Shown: piece after piece, positions 45,322 to 55,860 of the stretch
How positions within the stretch are numbered: position 1 is the first letter of the stretch
Layout of the letters: every line of letters begins with the position of its first letter
DNA from: Xenopus tropicalis
Taxonomy: Eukaryota; Chordata; Amphibia; Anura; Pipidae
Assembly: GCF_000004195.4 (NCBI RefSeq)
Contig: NC_030677.2
Coordinates: forward strand, 101,646,829-101,710,828
Length of the DNA: 64,000 nucleotides
Direction: 5' to 3'
Program-made: the position numbers and the translations under genes
The notes under the pieces: model-generated
Seen by the model: the letters and a program-made list of their open reading frames with translations, nothing else
Databases searched by the model: none
What the model was told of the DNA's origin: nothing

Positions 45322-47974
45322 AGTATTCTTATCAGCCCATCCTTATTTTCCCCATGGGCCTTCAAAAAACCCTTACACTACCTAATTGCTCTGCGAGTAG
45401 GTACAATGGGTCAGGTTTTCTGGTGGACCCTAGGAGACCCAGTCCTACATTGCTTTGATTGGGCAATTACACCTTGGAAGATTACATTAAGTGGCCCTTA
45501 TGGGCATTTGGTATTGATGGCCCTCTCTTGCTTAGTTTTAATGGCATGAGCAATTGACTCACATAGTTAAGGCATGGTTAAACAGATACTTAATATTTGT
45601 TGTTTCTCATAAACATGGCAATAAAATTAGAGTATTTTACACATGGGAAGTACTGACCCATTCTTGACTCTGTGAGATGTTTCATATTACTGTGTGGGTT
45701 GACTGAATGGTGATCTGGCAGAACTGGAACTGCCTGGGCTCAAGAATAGAACAATTTCAAACTGATTTTATTGGGAAAGATTAAAATATGGAAACTAGAA
45801 ATCTGTGTTATAATCAAGTGTCATGTACTCTCTGTAAAGAGATTTGTTATCTGGCTCTTTTCTGTCTAAGGTCTTCTGCCAAGAAAATGACTGGTGTCTT
45901 TTGACCCATTCATCACCATATGGAACAGTTATGGATTAAAAGGAGCAATTCAGCTTCACAAAACTTAACACTTTTAAAGGGTTCCCCACAAATTATTCTT
46001 TCAGTTGTGTTCTATTTTTTAATTCATGTTTTAAAACTGATTTTGTTTACTCAAAATTCCCAGTAGCATCGCAATAAGCCATATTTCTGACTGATGGCAA
46101 TGGTCAACATGTGCAGTAGAGTCTGCCAGTTCCAGGTTAAAATTAGTTACCAATTCACATCTAATAATGTCCTACGGCAGGTTTATTTTAGATGCCCATC
46201 TTAATACAGTAATTACATAGATGAATAAGGTGATTGATTGTTTGTGTAAGTCATGCTGGAGCTTGAATATAAAAAAGCAGAAGACCCTTTTTTCAAGACA
46301 AAAGGGGGCATGCAGTTGGTTACCAAGGCAATCTCAGACAGTGAATTGTGTCAGTTAGGTTTGTTCCCTAACAGGTGACAAAAATAATCCTTGATCCATG
46401 ACCACTGGGATTGTGATGGCTTGCAGTAAAAGAAAAATATTTGGAATGTTTCTAAAGAATTCCAACAGCTGTATGGGCACAGAGCCCCTGGCCAGGCCCA
46501 AATGACATATTTCAATAATACTGGAACTAACACACACCTTTGAAAGGTTTCCCAGCTCAGATGCCCAAGTACCCAAAATAAACAGCCTAGTCTACAAGGC
46601 ACTCACAGTCCTGGCACAAACAAGGCACACATGGTGAATATGGCAATGAACTACCTTAGTCTAATGTAACAGACGTGAGTAAGATACTGATGCACTCTAG
46701 TGAATTGAGTTGCATGCCTACTGTAACAGAATAACATACAGTAACAACATTAAAATCTGCACATAGTAATGATACATTCATTAAACTTAAAGATGATCTT
46801 GAAACAAAATTTGGCCTATTCAGACATAAGCATAGTTGTTCATTTGCAATTGGAACAGAATTAGCCTGGCCTAAAGAGAAAAGATTGAATTTGTAGTGGA
46901 GAATATTGAGCTCTCATGATATTATTACACGGAAGTAGTTATAAGGCTAGTAAAAGCCAGTTTGTATGAGCAGTCCTGTTTTAAACATTTCTTATACATT
47001 ATTTTCTTTACAAATCATTTATATAATGTGTTGGTCAATATTTTGTTCCATGTCAGTTAATATTTATTGCAAAGCATATAACTTAAAAATACATTCTTAT
47101 GTCTTATTCTTATGTGTGTATTTATTTTATGAGCCCCTGTTTCATAAGCGTGCTTATTTTAGCGTATGGGCACAGTTTTGATCAGGGATTCACAGCAATG
47201 TGCCTGCAGACACCTGAATAATTTCAAAGCCAGGGAACTCAGACTCACTGAAGATTTCTCTGTAAGTGTCCCTGGAAAACAAATTGGGGAAAACAGGGGA
47301 TTGCTACTAGCACTATGCTATTTAGTACGCACATACATAATCTGTCCATCTGTCCATGAGTCCTACAAACTAACTAAACATTCTACAAGCATGGCAAGTC
47401 TAGGCACCATATTTACGTTGAAAGTGACAAACATACATATAAAGAACTTTTATTAAAAAAAAATCTATTAAACGCTGACATGTTTAATAAATAGGTTTTA
47501 ATTTTCTTACAGTTGTCCTTGATCTTTGGAACCACAGATCAAGGATATCTTCTACAGGACTTATTTGGGCACATTGATTTTTCTCCTTCAAAATGTCTAA
47601 TTTTTAGCATTACAGTCTTCCATAATTCATTCCAACTCATTAAGAAGCAGCAGCAATTTGAAATTCCTGAATGTGCACTTATATATGAAGAAAATGAAAA
47701 TACAAAACCTTGATCACTTAAAAAAAACTGCTGGAATGCAGTGAAATCACATTCCACCCTTCTGCCAAATTTCTAAAACTCAAACTGAAAAATAGCTTTT
47801 TTGAAATGCGAAAACACCTATCACTTTTTATGTGATCTCACCAGCGATTAGAAGCCAATTTTTTTTTTAGTGCTTAATAAATCTTAAAATTCAAATTTGC
47901 AATTTTTGGAGCAAGACACTTGTATGACGGTAAAATTTATGATTGAATTGTTGATAATTCTGCCCCCAAAGGGG
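45322..47974. other. Intergenic, no supported feature
   Basis: No gene recognised. Overlapping minus-strand frames at 46351-46602 have protein-like composition in parts (a hydrophobic stretch) but match no family I know. Confidence 0.45.
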
Positions 47975-48328
47975 GCCACTGTAGAGACATGCAACTAAAC
48001 TAGTTAATTGGATGATGAATGTAGACTGTGAGGGTATAAGGTCATGGCTATATTCTACAGAGAAAAGGCTCTTGCAAGGGGACATGATTACTCTTTACTA
48101 GGGCATTAGAGAAAATTATAGGCAGTGGGGGATCTTTTTCCCAACAGAAAAGATCAACATACAAGAGGCCACCCCTTTAGAATAAAGGAAGAGAACTTTC
48201 ACTTGAAGCAGCGTAGGTGGTTCTTCATAGCGAGGGCAGTTACTTGCCACGTGATGTTGTGATGGCAGAGTCTATTAATACCTTTAAAGATTTCTTGAAC
48301 AAGAATAGTATCTAAGGCTATTTTGATC
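47975..48328 (+). repeat. CR1/L2/Rex1-like LINE 3' end, left piece
   Basis: Decayed ORF2 tail (GGCCACCCCTTTAGAATAAA, CACTTGAAGCAGCGTAGGTG, GTTCTTCATAGCGAGG) in the same orientation as the copy at 33580. It is cut by a T2 MITE at a TTAA and resumes at 48762. Confidence 0.8.
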
Positions 48329-48761
48329 TTAAAGGGACCTGTCACCTAGACATAAAAAGCTGTATAATAAAAGTCCTGAAATTTAGTTTTTTTTTTAATT
48401 TTAATTGTTAAAGATATTTAAAAATCTCAGCTTTCTGTTTCAGTTTTTATATGAGTTACTTTCTAGATTTCACTGCCCCCCTCTCATCCCTCCTCCCTCC
48501 TTATGGCCTATAATTGTGTATCCTGTAAATGGACATTGGATCCATATTCTGTCACATAAACAAGATTTTGGCATTATGCAAAGCTTTTCTTAATAATAGT
48601 GTTCACAAATTGTCACCTGCCTGCTTGTTGTTATTGTGAATTCCAAGACTGAAGGAAACAAAATTAAAATAATTCATATAGTGTAAGTAAAGCACATTTG
48701 CCTGACTAGCACAATAGAATATAATTTGGAATTATTTCTTAGGGTGATAGGTCCCCTTTAA
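48329..48761. mobile_element. T2-type MITE (GGGACCTGTCACC family) inserted in a LINE
   Basis: TTAA at 48329-48332 and 48758-48761. The ends are TTAAAGGGACCTGTCACCTA and GGGTGATAGGTCCCCTTTAA. Same family and orientation as 13337-13860. Confidence 0.88.
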
Positions 48762-48880
48762 AATTGACAATTAGTTGGTATAGATATTGATAGATATTGT
48801 TTATATATACGAGAGTATATATATATGTGCACTGGGGTTCACTGTTTTTTTTTTTTTTCAAACTTAACTACGTAACTATG
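48762..48880 (+). repeat. CR1/L2/Rex1-like LINE 3' end, right piece
   Basis: Continues the LINE after the MITE (AATTAGTTGGTATAGATATT) to the tail GTGCACTGGGGTTCACTG, a T-run and CAAACTTAACTACGTAACTA. It ends 11 bases before the target duplication of the large hAT transposon. Confidence 0.8.
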
Positions 48881-48899
48881 AGGGTTGGCTGGTCAGTAT

Positions 48900-49020
48900 T
48901 AGGGATGTAGCGAACTGTTCGCCGGCGAACTAATTCGCGCGAACATCGGGTGTTCGCAAGTCCGCAAATTCGCGAACTTTTGGCGATGTTCGCCATTTGG
49001 GTTCGCCTTAGCTGGCGCCA
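48900..49020. promoter_or_regulatory. Left terminal and subterminal region of the hAT transposon
   Basis: Contains the 16-bp terminal repeat followed by many short palindromic words: GTTCGCCGGCGAAC, AATTCGCGCGAAC, TTCGCGAAC and GATGTTCGCC. In hAT elements transposase binds repeated subterminal hexamer-like sites, so these are the natural candidates. Binding is inferred, not shown. Confidence 0.6.
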
Positions 49021-49179
49021 AATTTTGACCTCTCACCCCAGACCAGCAGATACATGTCAGGCAATCAGGCAGCTCTCCCTCCTGGGCCACCCCCCCCCCC
49101 CTTGGACCACTCCCTTCCATATATAAACCGAAGCCCAGCAGCCATTTTACATTCTGCCTGTGTGTGCTTGAAGAGATAG

Positions 49180-50540
49180 TGTAGGGAGAGAAGCTGTGAT
49201 TGATTTGAGGGAGAGTTTAAGTAGGATTTCTGGCTAGTAATCTACTACTGCTCTGTATTTGTGTGGGGATAGGAGCTGTGCATTTATTTCAGGGAGAGTT
49301 TAAGTAGGATTTCTGGCAAGTAATCTACTTTCTACTGCTCTGTATTTGTGTGGGGATAGGAGCTGTGCATTCATTTCAGGGAGAGTTTAAGTAGGATTTC
49401 TGGCTAGTAATCTACTTTCTACTGCTCTGTATTTGTGTGGGGATAGGAGCTGTGCATTCATTTCAGGGAGAGTTTAAGTAGGATTTCTGGCTAGTAATCT
49501 ACTACTGCTCTGTATTTGTGTGGGGATAGGAGCTGTGCATTCATTTCAGGGAGAGTTTAAGTAGGATTTCTGGCAAGTAATCTACTTTCTACTGCTCTGT
49601 ATTTGTGTGGGGATAGGAGCTGTGCATTCATTTCAGGGAGAGTTTAAGTAGGATTTCTGGCTAGTAATCTACTTTCTACTGCTCTGTATTTGTGTGGGGA
49701 TAGGAGCTGTGCATTCATTTCAGGGAGAGTTTAAGTAGGATTTCTGGCTAGTAATCTACTACTGCTCTGTATTTGTGTGGGGATAGGAGCTGTGCATTCA
49801 TTTCAGGGAGAGTTTAAGTAGGATTTCTGGCAAGTAATCTACTACTGCTCTGTATTTGTGTGGGGATAGGAGCTGTGCATTCATTTCAGGGACAGTTTAA
49901 GTAGGATTTCTGGCAAGTAATCTACTTTCTACTGCTCTGTATTTGTGTGGGGATAGGAGCTGTGCATTCATTTCAGGGAGAGTTTAAGTAGGATTTCTGG
50001 CTAGTAATCTACTTTCTACTGCTCTGTATTTGTGTGGGGATAGGAGCTGTGCATTCATTTCAGGGAGAGTTTAAGTAGGATTTCTGGCTAGTAATCTACT
50101 ACTGCTCTGTATTTGTGTGGGGATAGGAGCTGTGCATTCATTTCAGGGACAGTTTAAGTAGGATTTCTGGCAAGTAATCTACTTTCTACTGCTCTGTATT
50201 TGTGTGGGGATAGGAGCTGTGCATTCATTTCAGGGACAGTTTAAGTAGGATTTCTGGCTAGTAATCTACTTTCTACTGCTCTGTATTTGTGTGGGGATAG
50301 GAGCTGTGCATTCATTTCAGGGAGAGTTTAAGTAGGATTTCTGGCTAGTAATCTACTTTCTACTGCTCTGTATTTGTGTGGGGATAAGAGCTGTGCATTC
50401 ATTTCAGGGAGAGTTTAAGTAGGATTTCTGGCTAGTAATCTACTTTCTACTGCTCTGTATTTGTGTGGGGATAGGAGCTGTGCATTCATTTCAGGGAGAG
50501 TTTAAGTAGGTTTTCTGGCTAGTAATCTACTTTCTACTGC
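49180..50540. repeat. 83/87-bp tandem array inside the hAT transposon
   Basis: Fifteen or more units built on CTGTATTTGTGTGGGGATAG ... AGTTTAAGTAGGATTTCTGG. Consecutive CTCTGT words are 87, 87, 83, 87, 87, 83, 83, 87, 87, 83, 87, 87, 87 and 87 bases apart. The 83-bp form lacks TTTC in the TACTTTCTACTGC junction. Units differ at few positions (GGGAGAG/GGGACAG, GGCTAGT/GGCAAGT), so amplification is recent. No spacer structure and no open frame. Confidence 0.95.
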
Positions 50541-50547
50541 TAAATAA

Positions 50548-50935
50548 CAATTTGTCTAAATAACAATAATAATTCCGTGTCCAGAAACATCACTTGAGTG
50601 ACGGTTTTCCACCAGCAATAATATATTCCGTATCCACTACTGTATACGTTGCCCTTGCAGGCCTTGTTGCCCGGTGTCTGCAACCAAGTGCCACCTAGCT
50701 GTGTGATCTTTTTCACAATTTGTCTAAATAACAATAATAATTCCGTGTCCAGAAACATCACTTGAGTGACGGTTTTCCACCAGCAATAAAATATTCCGTA
50801 TCCACTACTGTATACGTTGCCCTTGCAGGCCTTGTTGCCCGGTGTCTGCAACCAAGTGCCACCTAGCTGTGTGAGCTTTTTCACAATCTGTCTAAATTAC
50901 AATAATAATTCCGTGTCCAGAAACATCACCCAAGT
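50548..50935. repeat. 168-bp direct repeat, 2.3 copies, upstream of transposase
   Basis: CAATTTGTCTAAATAACAAT recurs at 50548, 50716 and (diverged) 50884, exactly 168 bases apart. Each full unit contains CATCACTTGAGTGACGG (with an internal CACTTGAGTG palindrome) and TTGCCCTTGCAGGCC. It lies just before the transposase start and may form its leader. The minus-strand open frame across it simply reads the repeat twice. Confidence 0.9.
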
Positions 50936-51013
50936 TGTTGTTGTTTTGTAGAAATAAAAAAAAAGCCAGGCAAAGGCAGGCCGCCACGCAGAGGCACTAG
51001 GGGCCGTGCTGCT

Positions 51014-54000
51014 ATGATATCCTGTGGCCCTAGGAAATTGCCCAGTTTTCCGAAGGCACTTACCCTGAACTCCCAAAATGCTGAAGAGGTAGTTGACTGG
51101 CTTACACAGCACACCCCATCCTCTACTGTTTCTAACTTTGCCACAACATCCTCATCCTCCTTTGCTATGGGCACCCCACGTACCACTTCCTCCACCACCG
51201 CCGCCCCTTCTTCACTGGAGTCAGAGGAGTTATTTACTCATGAGTTTGTTGAACTGAGTGATGCGCAACCATTATTGCCAGAAGAAGATGAAGGAGATGC
51301 GGACGTTACACCAGATATCATAATTCAGGCAGGCAACACAACAGAGATGGACATAAGGTGTGATGAGGTCCCCGCTGCTGCTGTCTTCTGTGAGCTGTCA
51401 GAAGAAATTGATGCATCTGAGGAGAATGATGATGAGGAGAGTGATATTTTGTGGGTGCCCACAAGAAGAGAGCAAGAGGAGGATAGTTCAGATGGAGAGT
51501 CGGAGAGTCAGAGAGGCAGGAGGAGATTAAGACTTAGAAGAAGCAGGGACAGCTCCCAGGGAACAGTAGGGCAACAACATGAATCGGCACCTGTGGTCAG
51601 CCAGCCAACGCACCCGCCAACTTCTACTGTTACTGCTAGAAAGCCCACATCAAAAGGCTCAGCAGTGTGGCATTTTTTTAATGTGTGTGCCTCTGACAAA
51701 AGCGCTGTAATTTGCAATGAGTGCAGTCAGAAACTGAGTCTTGGGAAGCCCAACACCCACTTAGGTACAACTGCTATGCGAAGGCACATGAACGCCAAAC
51801 ACAAAGCACTATGGGAGCAACACCTCAAAGGCAGCAGCCAAACGCTAAGCCACCCTCCTTCTGCTCCAGCATCTTACTGCTCTACCTCTGCTGTCCTTGA
51901 CCCGTCTCAACCACCCTCCACTCCGCCTTCCAGTTCCTGCTCATCTGCCCCCAGCCAAGTTTCTGTGAGGGCCATGTTTGAGCGTAAGAAACCAATGCCT
52001 CCGAGTCATCCCCTTGCCCGGCGTCTGACAGCTGGATTGTCTGCACTCTTAGCCCGCCAGCTTTTACCATACCAGCTGGTGGACTCTGAGGCTTTCCACC
52101 AATTTGTAGCAATTGGGACACCGCAGTGGAAGGTACCCAGCCGCAATTTTTTTTCACAGAAGGGAATACCACACCTGTACCAGCATGTGCAGAGCCAAAT
52201 CACCGCATCTCTGTCATTTAGTGTTGGGGCAAAGGTCCATATGACTACTGACACATGGTCCTCCAAGCATGGTCAGGGCAGGTATGTCACCTACACTGCC
52301 CACTGGGTGAACCTGGTGATGGCTGGGAAGCAGGGAATGCGTGGTTCAACAACAGTGGAGTTGGTGTCACCGCCACGGGTTGCATGCGGGTCTGCCACCA
52401 CCTCTACTCCTCCTTTGCTCTCTAACTCGTCTTCTAACTCGTCTTCTAAGTCGTCTTCTAACTTGGCTTCTTCCTCCTCTGCTGCTGTGTCCTCCTCCAC
52501 ACCTGTGCACCCCCAGCTCCACATAGGCTATTCGACGTGCCAGGTACGCCGTTGTCATGCTGTCTTGGGCATGACGTGCCTGGAAAGTAGAAACCATACC
52601 GGATCTGTACTCCTGTCATCTCTGCACTCACAGGCCGATCGGTGGCTGACCCCACACCAACTGAAAATTGGAAAAGTGGTGTGTGATAACGGAAGCAATC
52701 TGTTGGCAGCACTGAGACTGGGCAATTTAACACATGTGCCCTGCATGGCACATGTTTTAAATTTGATAGTCCAACGGTTTGTCTCGAAGTACCCAGGATT
52801 GCAGGACATTCTCAGGCAGTCCAGGAAGGTGTCTGGCCATTTCAGACGTTCCTATACAGCCATGGCACGCCTTGCTGACATTCAGCGGCGGCACAACTTG
52901 CCAGTCAGGCGTTTAATTTGCGACAGCCAGACTCGCTGGAATTCAACGCTCCTCATGTTTGAACGTCTGCTGCAACAACAAAGAGCCATCAATGAATACC
53001 TGTTTGAACTGGGTGGTAGGACTGGATCTGCAGAGCTGGGGATTTTTTTCCCCCGTTACTGGGTGCTTATGCGCGACGCCTGCAGGCTGATGCGCCCTTT
53101 TGACAAGGTCACAAATATGGTTAGTCGCACTGAAGGCACCATCAGCGACCTAATACCCTTTGCTTTTTTTCTTGAGCGTGCCGTGCGACGAGTGACAGAT
53201 GACGCTGTAGACCAGCGTGACCAAGAGCCTGATTTCTGGGCGGAATCACCAGAACGTTCCCAGGCACCTGCTGCAATGCAGGGAGAGGTGTCAGAAGCGG
53301 AGTCAGAGGAGGAAGGTGGCTTTGTGGAGGCAGAAGACCAACAGGAGCAGGCTTCCCAGGGGGCTTGTGGTCACCTTTTGTGGAGCCCTGGTCTTGTACG
53401 TGGCTGGGGGGAGGAGACGGTGGTGGATGAGGACGTAGTCCTTGATAACGAGGAAGGGGAGATGGATACCTCTGCATCCAACCTTGTGAGAATGGGGTCT
53501 TTCATGCTGTCATGCCTGTTGAAGGACCCCCGTATCAAGAGGCTTAAGGAGAAGGACCTGTACTGGGTGGCAACGCTACTAGACCCTCGTTACAAGCATA
53601 AAGTGGAAGAAATGTTACCAACGTACCACAAGTCCGAAAGGATGCTGCATTTCCAAACCAGCCTGCAAAACATGTTGTACAATTCTTTTAAGGGTGATGT
53701 CACTCCACATTCCAGGGGCAGAGGTGCCGGTAATCCTCCCACGAGCACACCTGCAAGGACAATGCACTTTGGCCACTCTGTAACGTCAGACATGCAAAGT
53801 TTTTTCAGTCCAAGGCAGCGCCAGGACCCTTCTGGATCCACCCTCAGAGAACGCCTCGACCGGCAGGTAGCGGACTACCTGGCATTAACTGCAGATATTG
53901 ACACTCTGAGGAGCGATGAACCCCTGGACTACTGGGTGCGCAGGCTTGATCTGTGGCCAGAGCTGTCACAATTTGCCATAAATCTGTTGTCTTGCCCTGC

Positions 54001-54160
54001 CTCAAGTGTCCTCTCAGAAAGGACCTTTAGTGCAGCAGGAGGGATTGTAACTGAGAAGAGAACTCGCCTAGGTCACAAAAGTGTTGATTACCTGACCTTT
54101 ATTAAAATGAATGAGGCATGGATCTCGGAGGGTTACTGCACGCCGGAAGACTTGTTCTGA
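51014..54160 (+). CDS. hAT-superfamily transposase with BED zinc finger (1048 aa)
   Basis: One uninterrupted 1048-codon frame. The N-terminal 210 residues are acidic and Ser/Thr-rich (EENDDEESD, then an RRRLRLRRSR basic patch). A BED zinc finger follows at about 215-270, with ligands C234, C237, H258 and H263 (VICNEC and RRHMNAKH), used in this family to bind DNA ends. The RNase-H-like core has D413 in TTDTWSS, D558 in VVCDNGSN and E1002 in VLSERTFSAAGG. These fit the D-D-E catalytic triad of hAT enzymes such as Hermes; CMAHVLNLIVQ and TRWNST are also family motifs. An acidic insertion lies at about 745-815. The hATC dimerisation region runs about 960-1040 (DYWVRRLDLWPELSQ to HKSVDYLTFIKMNEAW). 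The start at 51014 is the first ATG of the frame; an upstream spliced exon cannot be excluded. By family it excises and inserts the surrounding element. It is not a domesticated ZBED gene, because it still lies between intact inverted repeats. Confidence 0.95.
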   Translation: MISCGPRKLPSFPKALTLNSQNAEEVVDWLTQHTPSSTVSNFATTSSSSFAMGTPRTTSSTTAAPSSLESEELFTHEFVELSDAQPLLPEEDEGDADVTPDIIIQAGNTTEMDIRCDEVPAAAVFCELSEEIDASEENDDEESDILWVPTRREQEEDSSDGESESQRGRRRLRLRRSRDSSQGTVGQQHESAPVVSQPTHPPTSTVTARKPTSKGSAVWHFFNVCASDKSAVICNECSQKLSLGKPNTHLGTTAMRRHMNAKHKALWEQHLKGSSQTLSHPPSAPASYCSTSAVLDPSQPPSTPPSSSCSSAPSQVSVRAMFERKKPMPPSHPLARRLTAGLSALLARQLLPYQLVDSEAFHQFVAIGTPQWKVPSRNFFSQKGIPHLYQHVQSQITASLSFSVGAKVHMTTDTWSSKHGQGRYVTYTAHWVNLVMAGKQGMRGSTTVELVSPPRVACGSATTSTPPLLSNSSSNSSSKSSSNLASSSSAAVSSSTPVHPQLHIGYSTCQVRRCHAVLGMTCLESRNHTGSVLLSSLHSQADRWLTPHQLKIGKVVCDNGSNLLAALRLGNLTHVPCMAHVLNLIVQRFVSKYPGLQDILRQSRKVSGHFRRSYTAMARLADIQRRHNLPVRRLICDSQTRWNSTLLMFERLLQQQRAINEYLFELGGRTGSAELGIFFPRYWVLMRDACRLMRPFDKVTNMVSRTEGTISDLIPFAFFLERAVRRVTDDAVDQRDQEPDFWAESPERSQAPAAMQGEVSEAESEEEGGFVEAEDQQEQASQGACGHLLWSPGLVRGWGEETVVDEDVVLDNEEGEMDTSASNLVRMGSFMLSCLLKDPRIKRLKEKDLYWVATLLDPRYKHKVEEMLPTYHKSERMLHFQTSLQNMLYNSFKGDVTPHSRGRGAGNPPTSTPARTMHFGHSVTSDMQSFFSPRQRQDPSGSTLRERLDRQVADYLALTADIDTLRSDEPLDYWVRRLDLWPELSQFAINLLSCPASSVLSERTFSAAGGIVTEKRTRLGHKSVDYLTFIKMNEAWISEGYCTPEDLF

Positions 54161-54340
54161 CTGCCCATGCAGCTGTCCTTCTCTGCACGCCGCTTGACAC
54201 CACACACAGCTGTCCTTTAGCGTCCTCCTCCACCACCGTACAAACTAGGGTGCAAATCCTACTGGCTTAATTGTAAGCCAAACTTTTTGGACAGGTAAAT
54301 CCTGAATTTTTCTCTCTTCTACTCTTCTGTGCTTGTCACC

Positions 54341-55235
54341 CTATCTGAGTTCTTTGAAAGGGTTTGGCTGGGGCATGGTTATGATACCATCTAGCTTTGA
54401 TGTTTTTAATGTCTTCTGTGCTTGTCACCCTATATGAGTTCTTTGAAAGGGTTTGGCTGGGGCATGGTTATGATACCATCTAGCTTTGATGTTTTTAATG
54501 TCTTCTGTGCTTGTTGTCACCCTATCTGAGTTCTTTGAAAGGGTTTGGCTGGGGCATGGTTATGATACCATCTAGCTTTGATGTTTTTAATGTCTTCTGT
54601 GCTTGTCACCCTATATGAGTTCTTTGAAAGGGTTTGGCTGGGGCATGGTTATGATACCATCTAGCTTTGATGTTTTTAATGTCTTCTGTGCTTGTCACCC
54701 TATCTGAGTTCTTTGAAAGGGTTTGGCTGGGGCATGGTTATGATACCATCTAGCTTTGATGTTTTTAATGTCTTCTGTGCTTGTTGTCACCCTATCTGAG
54801 TTCTTTGAAAGGGTTTGGCTGGGGCATGGTTATGATACCATCTAGCTTTGATGTTTTTAATGTCTTCTGTGCTTGTCACCCTATATGAGTTCTTTGAAAG
54901 GGTTTGGCTGGGGCATGGTTATGATACCATCTAGCTTTGATGTTTTTAATGTCTTCTGTGCTTGTCACCCTATATGAGTTCTTTGAAAGGGTTTGGCTGG
55001 GGCATGGTTATGATACCATCTAGCTTTGATGTTTTTAATGTCTTCTGTGCTTGTCACCCTATCTGAGTTCTTTGAAAGGGTTTGGCTGGGGCATGGTTAT
55101 GATACCATCTAGCTTTGATGTTTTTAATGTCTTCTGTGCTTGTTGTCACCCTATCTTAGTTCTTTGAAAGGGTTTGCCTGGGGCATGGTTATGATACCAT
55201 CTATCTGAGATATTTTTTCTGTCCTCTGTGCTTCA
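54341..55235. repeat. 89/92-bp tandem array inside the hAT transposon
   Basis: About ten units built on GAGTTCTTTGAAAGGGTTTG ... ATACCATCTAGCTTTGATG. Spacings between CTATCTGAGT-type words are 89, 92, 89, 89, 92, 89, 89, 89 and 92. The 92-bp form carries GTTGTCACC instead of GTCACC. Alternation of CTATCTG and CTATATG variants shows a higher-order pattern. It lies just 3' of the transposase stop, so it could be part of the transcript's 3' untranslated region. Confidence 0.93.
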
Positions 55236-55860
55236 GTGGCTGCAACAAAAAAAACATAATTTTTTAGGAATGTACACATTCCTGATTTTTCAGGGTTCTG
55301 CAACTGCGGCAAAATCGTATCTTTTATGGTCACCACAGGTGATCGAAAAGGTAGGACAAACCTGGGCCCACACTGCAGAATCAGTGTTTTTTGGTTCACG
55401 TTACTCTACATTGAATTACCTCTGCCTGACCATGCACGTGCGCACAAGCACGGTGACTGCTAAACACACCACTACAGAAATATTCCCACCGACGGGACGA
55501 ACGTCCTGGAGGTGACAAGCAACTAGTAAAAACTAATATTCGCACACTTGACAGTATCATTAAAGCTTTTTGCGTTTTTTTTCGTTGCAGTAAACGCGGC
55601 GTTTTGTCTTTGCGTGTGAACCGGCCGTAACCTTTACACGACTTGATTGGAATGTAGATGCCGGACTTTTTAAAGCAGTTTATTACATAAGTTTAGGAAT
55701 GTAGTGTGATTTCTGCCCTTTACAGCACAAAACGCAACGCTGTGTCAACAACGTATTTTTCAGAGAAATTTTTGCCATTGATGCCCCTCCTGCATGCCAC
55801 TGTCCAGGTCATCGCACCCTTTAAACAACTTTAAAATCAGTTTTCTGGCCAGAGATGGGT
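55236..55860. other. Interior of the hAT transposon between right array and right end
   Basis: No second gene recognised. The 95-codon frame at 55228-55515 has no known domain. CpG-containing words such as CGCGGCGTTTTGTC are present. Confidence 0.55.

Noticed and set aside
45007..45549. 180-codon plus-strand frame and overlapping minus-strand frames
   Set aside because: Mostly the inverse copy of the same GC-rich MITE; no domain and no conservation signal.
49180..50540. Regularly spaced array that superficially resembles a CRISPR
   Set aside because: Units of 83/87 bp are similar along their whole length with no variable spacers, inside a eukaryotic transposon; it is a tandem satellite.
50540..50884. 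114-codon minus-strand frame with an internal protein repeat
   Set aside because: It reads the 168-bp direct repeat twice; antisense to the transposon and without a domain.
51508..53841. Antisense and off-frame open frames within the transposase gene
   Set aside because: Shadows of the 1048-codon frame; no recognisable domain.
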